DNA of 64,000 nucleotides, taken from the NCBI RefSeq assembly GCF_009649075.1, contig NZ_CP045737.1:3410001-3474000 (forward strand), in the 5' to 3' direction. This document shows, in pieces, positions 58,832 to 64,000 of this stretch. The translations under genes were made by a program, and so were the position numbers. The stretch's first letter is position 1, and every line of letters begins with the position of its first letter. Below the pieces are notes generated by a model. The model ran no database searches and was not told the origin of the DNA. It was given only the letters and a program-made list of their open reading frames with translations. This DNA comes from Aeromicrobium yanjiei (GTDB lineage: Bacteria; Actinomycetota; Actinomycetes; Propionibacteriales; Nocardioidaceae).

Positions 58832-59320
58832 GTGACCTATCGCATCGCCGTGGTCTGCCTCGGCAACATCTGCCGCTCGCCCATCGCCCACGTGGTCCTG
58901 GAGGACCGTCTGGCCGCAGCCGGTCTCGACCACCGCGTCGAGGTCGTGTCGTCCGGCACCGGGGACTGGCACGTCGGCCAGCCCATGGACCCGCGAGCCG
59001 CCGCGGTGCTGCGCGACGCGGGGTACGACCCGTCGCGCCACCGCGCGAGGACGTTCGACGTCGACTGGTACGCCGAGAACGACCTGCTGCTGGCGATGGA
59101 CCACACCAACCGCGCCGACATGCTCGATCTCGCGCCGACCGTGGCCCGGCAGTCCCAGGTGCACCTGTTCCGCGAGTTCGACCCCGAGGCCTCAGAGGAC
59201 GATGACGAGGTGCCGGACCCGTGGTACGGCGGCGACGAGGGCTTCGCGCTCGTCCTGGCGATGATCGAGCGCACGAGCGACGAGCTGGTCAGGCGCCTCC
59301 CCGATCTGATCACCCCCTGA
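58832..59320 (+). CDS. Low-molecular-weight protein tyrosine phosphatase
   Basis: A 162-residue LMW-PTP. The P-loop is VVCLGNICRSP (Cys9, Arg15 of the CX5R motif), and the general acid is in VPDPWYGGDEGFALV. It dephosphorylates phosphotyrosine. Relatives such as PtpA act on tyrosine kinases or host proteins. GTG start at 58832, 3 bp after the holin-like gene, so likely cotranscribed. Confidence 0.94.
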   Translation: MTYRIAVVCLGNICRSPIAHVVLEDRLAAAGLDHRVEVVSSGTGDWHVGQPMDPRAAAVLRDAGYDPSRHRARTFDVDWYAENDLLLAMDHTNRADMLDLAPTVARQSQVHLFREFDPEASEDDDEVPDPWYGGDEGFALVLAMIERTSDELVRRLPDLITP

Positions 59321-59365
59321 CGGTGGCCCCCGGGCCAGGGACCGCGACCCGGTAACGTCGGAGGC

Positions 59366-60232
59366 ATGGCACGCATGGCAGGAACCGCCGCACGAGCCGA
59401 GGCCCTCCTCGGTCTCGGCGTCGTCTCGACGACGCCTGTGGCCGGCGGCGACATCTGCACCGCGACCCGTCTGCGACTGACCGACGGTCACGGCGCGATC
59501 ATCAAGACCCGTCCCCACGCCCCCCAGGGCTTCTTCGCCCGCGAGGCCGAGGGGCTGCAGTGGCTCGCCGAGGCCGGTGGCGCGAAGGTGCCCCGCGTGC
59601 TCGCCGTCGCGGACGACTGCCTGGTCGTGGACTGGATCGAGCCCGGCAAGCCGACCACCGAGCTCGCGGAGCGGTTCGGGCGCGATCTCGCGACGACCCA
59701 CCGCGCCGGCGCCGACGCATTCGGCGCCGCCAAGGACGGCTTCATCGGCCTCGCGCCGCTGCCCAACCGCACCCTGCCGACGTGGCCGGAGTTCTTCGCC
59801 TCCCGCCGGGTCATGCCCTATGTCCGGGCCGCGGTCGACCGCCGGGCGCTGACGCCCGAGGAGGCCGCCACGATCGAGACCGCGATGCGGCGCATCCACG
59901 ATCTCGCCGGGCCCGCCGAGCCGCCGGCCCGCATCCACGGCGATCTCTGGTCGGGCAATCTCGTCTGGGGCTCCGACGGCGACGTCTGGATCATCGACCC
60001 CGCTGCGCACGGCGGTCACCGCGAGAGCGATCTCGCGATGCTGTCGTTGTTCGGCGCTCCGCACCTGCAGCGCATCCTCGACGCGTACGCCGAGGCGTAC
60101 CCGCTCGCCGACGGCTGGCACGACCGCCTGCCGCTGCACCAGCTGCACCCGCTGCTCGTCCACGCGGTGCTGTTCGGCGGCACCTACGGTGCCCGGGCGG
60201 CCGCTGCTGCGCAGGCTGTGCTGTCGGCCTGA
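59366..60232 (+). CDS. Fructosamine kinase family protein
   Basis: A 288-residue APH/FN3K-fold kinase. The N-lobe contains [22 protein letters not shown] and [17 protein letters not shown]. The catalytic loop is [13 protein letters not shown] (Asp in HGDLW) and the Mg-binding [17 protein letters not shown]. It should phosphorylate ketosamines on glycated proteins or free glycated amines, a deglycation step. It is leaderless (-10 TAACGT seven nt before ATG). An ATG at 59375 is an alternative. Confidence 0.9.
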   Translation: MARMAGTAARAEALLGLGVVSTTPVAGGDICTATRLRLTDGHGAIIKTRPHAPQGFFAREAEGLQWLAEAGGAKVPRVLAVADDCLVVDWIEPGKPTTELAERFGRDLATTHRAGADAFGAAKDGFIGLAPLPNRTLPTWPEFFASRRVMPYVRAAVDRRALTPEEAATIETAMRRIHDLAGPAEPPARIHGDLWSGNLVWGSDGDVWIIDPAAHGGHRESDLAMLSLFGAPHLQRILDAYAEAYPLADGWHDRLPLHQLHPLLVHAVLFGGTYGARAAAAAQAVLSA

Positions 60233-60288
60233 TCATGGATCGCCGGGATCTCAGGACTCCCTCAGGCACTGCGGGCAGACTGTCACCC

Positions 60289-60981
60289 ATGCGCATCCTT
60301 GTCGTCGACGACGACCGCGCCGTGCGCGACTCGCTGCGCCGGTCGCTCGAGTTCAACGGCTACACGGTCGATCTCGCATCCGACGGGGCCGAGGCCCTGG
60401 CCCGGGTGCCCCAGATCAACCCCGACGCCATCGTCATGGACGTCATGATGCCCCGCCTCGACGGCCTCGAGGCGACGCGCGCGCTGCGCAATGCGGGCAA
60501 CGACGTGCCGATCCTGGTGCTCACGGCCCGCGACGCGGTCTCGGACCGCGTCGACGGGCTCGACGCGGGCGCCGACGACTACCTGACCAAGCCGTTCGCC
60601 CTCGAGGAGCTGCTCGCCCGCATCCGCTCGCTGCTGCGCCGCTCGTCCCGTGCGGCCGCGGTCGAGCCCGACGAGGAGCCCTTGACGTTCGGCGACCTGT
60701 CGCTCGACCCGGTCACCCGTGACGTGACCCGGGGCGGCCGGCCGCTGTCGTTGACGCGCACCGAGTTCGCGCTGCTCGAGCTGTTCCTGCAGCGTCCGCG
60801 GCGTGTGCTGGAGCGCTCGTTCATCCTCGAGGAGGTCTGGGGCTTCGACTTCCCCACCACCGCCAACTCGCTCGAGGTGTACGTCGGCTACGTCCGGCGC
60901 AAGCTCGAGGCGGAGGGCGAGCCCCGCCTGCTCCACACCGTGCGGGGCGTCGGGTACGTCCTGCGCGAGACCCCGCCGTGA
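60289..60981 (+). CDS. mprA: Response regulator MprA-like (OmpR family)
   Basis: A 230-residue response regulator with a canonical receiver: acidic pair in [11 protein letters not shown], phospho-Asp in [20 protein letters not shown] and [11 protein letters not shown]. The C-terminal winged helix reads [34 protein letters not shown] and [14 protein letters not shown] [12 protein letters not shown]. The gene order mprA-mprB-pepD is that of the mycobacterial envelope-stress module. Overlaps the kinase gene by 4 bp. Confidence 0.92.
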   Translation: MRILVVDDDRAVRDSLRRSLEFNGYTVDLASDGAEALARVPQINPDAIVMDVMMPRLDGLEATRALRNAGNDVPILVLTARDAVSDRVDGLDAGADDYLTKPFALEELLARIRSLLRRSSRAAAVEPDEEPLTFGDLSLDPVTRDVTRGGRPLSLTRTEFALLELFLQRPRRVLERSFILEEVWGFDFPTTANSLEVYVGYVRRKLEAEGEPRLLHTVRGVGYVLRETPP

Positions 60982-62378
60982 TCGAGAGCGTCCATCGCGT
61001 CCTGCAGAAGATGACCGGGCGCATGACGCTCGCGCTCCGCGTCGCGATGCTCACCACGATGGCCGTCGCGGCGGTGCTGGGCCTCGTGAGCGCACTGGTC
61101 TACGTCGTGGTGCGCGCCGAGTTCGAGAGCTCGCTGGACGAGTCGATGCTGCGCCGCGCCGACGCGGCTGTCAACGCCGGCATCGCCCGGACCGCGATCT
61201 CGCGGGGCCTGCCCGCCCAGCTGCAGGAGATCGCGGACGTGCAGATCTTCATCGTCAAGGGCGGCCAGCTGTTCGCGAGCGACGACAACTCCGCGGACCG
61301 GGTCGTCCCCTTCAAGAGCTATCGCGAGGTCGAGGTCTCGGTCGGTCAGACCTCCCAGTCCATGCGGACCGTCCGGATCGACGGGGCCCCCTACCGGGTC
61401 GTCGCGGTGCGGGCCGGCACCGGCACGGCCCTCGTGGTGGCCCAGTCGATGGAGTCGATCGACCGCGCGCTGGAGCGGCTCAAGCTCATCCTCCTGCTGT
61501 CCAGCACCGCCGGGGTGGCGATCGCCGGCCTCGCGGGCTGGGCCGTCGCGACCAACGGCCTGCGACCCGTGCGGCGGCTCACCGCGGCGACCGAGCGCGT
61601 CGCGCGGACGTCCGAGCTCGAGCCGATCGAGGTCACGGGCCACGACGAGCTCGCCCGCCTGACGACGTCGTTCAACGCGATGCTGCAGGCGCTCGACGCC
61701 TCGCAGGAGCGTCAGCGTCAGCTCGTCGCCGACGCGGGGCACGAGCTGCGCACGCCCCTGACCAGCCTGCGCACCAACATCGAGCTGATCGGCCAGGCCG
61801 CGGACAGCAGCGATCGGCAGCTCAGCGCCGAGCAGCGCCACGAGATCATGGACGACGTGCGCGCGCAGCTCGAGGAGCTGACCACGCTCGTCGGCGACCT
61901 CGTCGAGCTGGCCCGTGACGAGCCGATGTCGCGGGCGCCCGAGCCGCTCGACCTGGCCGACGTCGTCCGCCAGGCCGTCGAGCGCGTACGCCTGCGGGCG
62001 CACGACGTGCAGCTCGACGTCGACCTGCGCTCCTGGATGGTCATGGGCGAGCCGCAGCTGCTCGAGCGGGCCGTCACCAACCTGCTCGACAACGCGGCCA
62101 AGTGGAGCCCGCCCGCGGGACGGATCCGCGTCCGTCTCGACGGCGGGGTGCTGACGATCGCGGACGAGGGACCGGGCATCAGCGCCGAGGACCTCCCGCA
62201 CATCTTCGACCGCTTCTACCGCTCGAGCGAGGCGCGTACGCTGCCCGGCTCCGGCCTGGGGCTCTCGATCGTCAAGCGGGCCGCGGAGCGTCACGGGGGG
62301 ACCGTCGAGGTTTCGTCCCCGCCCGAAGGGGGCACCGTCTTCACGCTCACCCTGCCCGAGACCGCGGCAGACGACTGA
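60978..62378 (+). CDS. mprB: Sensor histidine kinase MprB-like
   Basis: A 466-residue kinase. The first helix is at about 22-45, followed by an extracytoplasmic domain (about 46-165), a second helix ([22 protein letters not shown]) and a HAMP domain. The dimerisation helix carries the phospho-His in [17 protein letters not shown] (~254). The ATPase has N box [10 protein letters not shown]1 IADEGPGIS and G2 GSGLGLSIV. It phosphorylates MprA in response to envelope stress. GTG start overlapping mprA. Confidence 0.92.
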   Translation: MIESVHRVLQKMTGRMTLALRVAMLTTMAVAAVLGLVSALVYVVVRAEFESSLDESMLRRADAAVNAGIARTAISRGLPAQLQEIADVQIFIVKGGQLFASDDNSADRVVPFKSYREVEVSVGQTSQSMRTVRIDGAPYRVVAVRAGTGTALVVAQSMESIDRALERLKLILLLSSTAGVAIAGLAGWAVATNGLRPVRRLTAATERVARTSELEPIEVTGHDELARLTTSFNAMLQALDASQERQRQLVADAGHELRTPLTSLRTNIELIGQAADSSDRQLSAEQRHEIMDDVRAQLEELTTLVGDLVELARDEPMSRAPEPLDLADVVRQAVERVRLRAHDVQLDVDLRSWMVMGEPQLLERAVTNLLDNAAKWSPPAGRIRVRLDGGVLTIADEGPGISAEDLPHIFDRFYRSSEARTLPGSGLGLSIVKRAAERHGGTVEVSSPPEGGTVFTLTLPETAADD

Positions 62379-62449
62379 CCTCCGAGGTTCTTGCCTCGCT
62401 CACACTCCGCTCTCAGAACATCCTCAGCGATAGGCGAGAATCTATGTCC

Positions 62450-64000
62450 ATGACCGATTCGAACGATCCGTTCGCCGCCAAGCCGTACGTGCCGCCGGCG
62501 GACCGCGACAACAACCCCCACACCGCTGATCCCGAGGCGCAGTCACCGCAGCCCGCGGCCCCGGAGGGAACGACGTCGGACCCGGTTTCCTCCGAGCCCC
62601 CCGCGCCGCCCGCACCGTCGGGCCAGGAGCCCACGATCGTGTCCCAGGAGCCGCTGTACTCCGCCCCGCAGGACGATCCTCCGCCCGCGGCGGACGACCA
62701 CACGCACCGCTACGAGAGCATGGCGTCGGATCCCCAGCCCGCCCAGGGCTCGTACTCGCCCGGCCCCACGGGCCAGCAGGGCTACCCGCAGGGCCAGCAG
62801 GGCTATGAGCACACCGCGCCCCTGCCTCCCTTCGCCGGTGACAACGGCGGCAACGCCGGCACCGGGAACGGCGCCGGTACCACGGGCTCCACGCCACCGC
62901 CGAAGAAGAAGAACCGGACCGGCCGCGCACTGGCCGGTGCGCTCGCCCTGATCGTGCTGGCCGGCGGCGCCGGATTCGGCGGCGCGTACGTGTACGACCA
63001 GACCAACGACGACGGCGACAGCAGCGGCAGCACCATCAGCTCGCTGGACAGCGGCAGCTCCGCCACCGACACCAAGGTCGCCTCCGGCACGGTCACCGCC
63101 GTGGCCGAGAAGGTGCTGCCGTCGGTCGTGCAGATCAACGTCAAGGGCCAGCAGGAGTCCGGCTCCGGCACAGGCATCATCATCAGCAACGACGGCAACA
63201 TCTTGACCAACAACCACGTCGTCGACGTGGCCGGCAACGGCGGCACCATCACGGTCGCGTTCAACGACGGCAGCAACGCCAAGGCCGAGATCGTCGGCAC
63301 GGACCCCAAGACCGACCTCGCCGTGATCAAGGCCGAGGGCAAGACCGACCTGGAGCCGGCGACCCTCGGCAACTCCGCCGATCTGGTGGTGGGCCAGGAG
63401 GTCATCGCGATCGGCTCGCCGTTCGGGCTGGAGAGCACCGTGACCCAGGGCATCATCTCGGCCCTCAACCGTCCGGTGTCGTCCTCGGACGGCAGCGCCA
63501 CCGGCACGCCCACGACGTTCCCGGCGGTCCAGACCGACGCCGCGATCAACCCGGGCAACTCCGGCGGTCCGCTCGTCGACCTCCAGGGCAAGGTCATCGC
63601 GATCAACTCCGCGATCCGCTCCGGCGGCTCGACGTCCGGTGAGGCCGGATCGATCGGCCTCGGGTTCGCGATCCCGATCGACCTCGCCAAGAACGTCGCC
63701 AAGCAGCTGCTGGACGGCAAGAAGGTGCAGCACGCCCAGATCGGCGTCAGCGTCGACAACTTCCTCGGCGAGGACGGCATCACCGGCGTCGGCGCGCAGG
63801 TCCAGAGCGTCACCGCGGGCGGTGCCGCGGAGAAGGCCGGCATCAAGAAGGGCGATGTCATCACCGCGGTCAACGGCAAGCTGATCCCGAGCTCCGAGGC
63901 GCTCGTCGCGGCGGTCCGCGGCTTCAACCCCGGCGAGAAGATCACGCTGACGTACACCCGTGACGGCAAGAAGGCCGAGACCGACGTGACCCTCGGGTCC
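62450..64000 (+). CDS. pepD: HtrA-like membrane-anchored serine protease PepD, 3' end outside the window
   Basis: At least 517 residues with the frame open at the window end. The N-terminal 155 are cytoplasmic and Pro/Gln/Gly-rich (repeats of GQQGYPQGQQGY). One helix lies at about 160-183 (ALAGALALIVLAGGAGFGGAYVY), then a trypsin-like domain with His in TNNHVVD (~254), Asp in KTDLAVIK (~287) and Ser in NPGNSGGPLV (~369), and a PDZ domain from about 430 (VGAQVQSVTAGGAAEKAGIKKGDVITAVNG). It degrades or chaperones damaged envelope proteins and feeds back on MprAB. ATG 62444 is an alternative start. Probably close to complete. Confidence 0.93.
   Translation, partial: MTDSNDPFAAKPYVPPADRDNNPHTADPEAQSPQPAAPEGTTSDPVSSEPPAPPAPSGQEPTIVSQEPLYSAPQDDPPPAADDHTHRYESMASDPQPAQGSYSPGPTGQQGYPQGQQGYEHTAPLPPFAGDNGGNAGTGNGAGTTGSTPPPKKKNRTGRALAGALALIVLAGGAGFGGAYVYDQTNDDGDSSGSTISSLDSGSSATDTKVASGTVTAVAEKVLPSVVQINVKGQQESGSGTGIIISNDGNILTNNHVVDVAGNGGTITVAFNDGSNAKAEIVGTDPKTDLAVIKAEGKTDLEPATLGNSADLVVGQEVIAIGSPFGLESTVTQGIISALNRPVSSSDGSATGTPTTFPAVQTDAAINPGNSGGPLVDLQGKVIAINSAIRSGGSTSGEAGSIGLGFAIPIDLAKNVAKQLLDGKKVQHAQIGVSVDNFLGEDGITGVGAQVQSVTAGGAAEKAGIKKGDVITAVNGKLIPSSEALVAAVRGFNPGEKITLTYTRDGKKAETDVTLGS

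Noticed and set aside
56321..59164. A 947-codon minus-strand frame reading through the EamA, holin-like and phosphatase genes into the aminotransferase
   Set aside because: Only the part after 57388 has protein-family content. The upstream portion is antisense to three well-supported genes, and a leaderless promoter marks the real start.

Overview
The window is a gene-dense, high-GC stretch of an actinobacterial chromosome. The closest fit is a nocardioid (Nocardioides/Aeromicrobium-like, order Propionibacteriales). This is inferred from gene content: an EtfD-type membrane iron-sulfur oxidoreductase, a FadE5-like acyl-CoA dehydrogenase, an MprA-MprB-PepD operon, a DUF4916 protein, GTG starts with 4-base stop/start overlaps, and at least 15 genes whose -10 hexamer lies only 6-7 nt before the start codon (leaderless mRNAs). 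I see no prophage, transposase, CRISPR array or plasmid gene. This is ordinary chromosomal backbone with several less usual pieces.

Layout. 1-14121: a palindromic element, methionine aminopeptidase, a cysteine-poor photolyase-like protein, a MaoC/acyl-CoA dehydrogenase/SDR lipid operon, a TPP-riboswitch-controlled ykoEDC thiamine-precursor ECF transporter, an FAD oxidoreductase, a GPP34 protein, and a 1241-residue secreted alpha/beta hydrolase with Ig-like repeats. 14355-22144: DUF4916, GNAT, MFS, AraC/hydrolase pair, and etfD with a freshly duplicated acidic tail. 22163-22372: two intrinsic terminators enclosing three hairpins, a candidate small RNA. 22405-30261: YchJ-like protein, ABC-2 exporter, AGE isomerase plus fructokinase, pseudouridine catabolism (psuG-psuK), dcd, RibD-like and GNAT proteins.

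30239-37742 is the most system-like region. It holds GT2, DUF2064, methyltransferase, membrane-anchored molybdopterin oxidoreductase and a small membrane protein in one operon. Divergent to it are a GT-C-like membrane protein and an orphan response regulator with a degenerate receiver. A methylthioadenosine phosphorylase plus a zinc-ribbon epimerase follow. Much of this set recalls the M. tuberculosis Rv0535-Rv0541c neighbourhood, and its product is unknown.

37848-64000: tRNA-Gly(CCC) with its 3' end directly repeated 102 bp downstream, two REP-like palindromes, an internally duplicated membrane protein with a divergent TetR gene, a diguanylate cyclase, assorted enzymes and regulators, fadE5, a MarR gene with two operator-like palindromes, a branched-chain 2-oxoacid dehydrogenase operon (E1alpha-E1beta-E2), an aromatic/histidinol-phosphate-type aminotransferase, EamA transporter, low-molecular-weight phosphatase, fructosamine-kinase-like protein, and mprA-mprB-pepD. 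The last gene runs off the window.

Functionally, fatty-acid and branched-chain-acid oxidation is well represented (two acyl-CoA dehydrogenases, MaoC hydratase, SDRs, BCKDH). EtfD is the likely membrane entry point for their electrons. No intergenic gap exceeds about 235 bp. Family and M. tuberculosis comparisons are from memory, not from a search.
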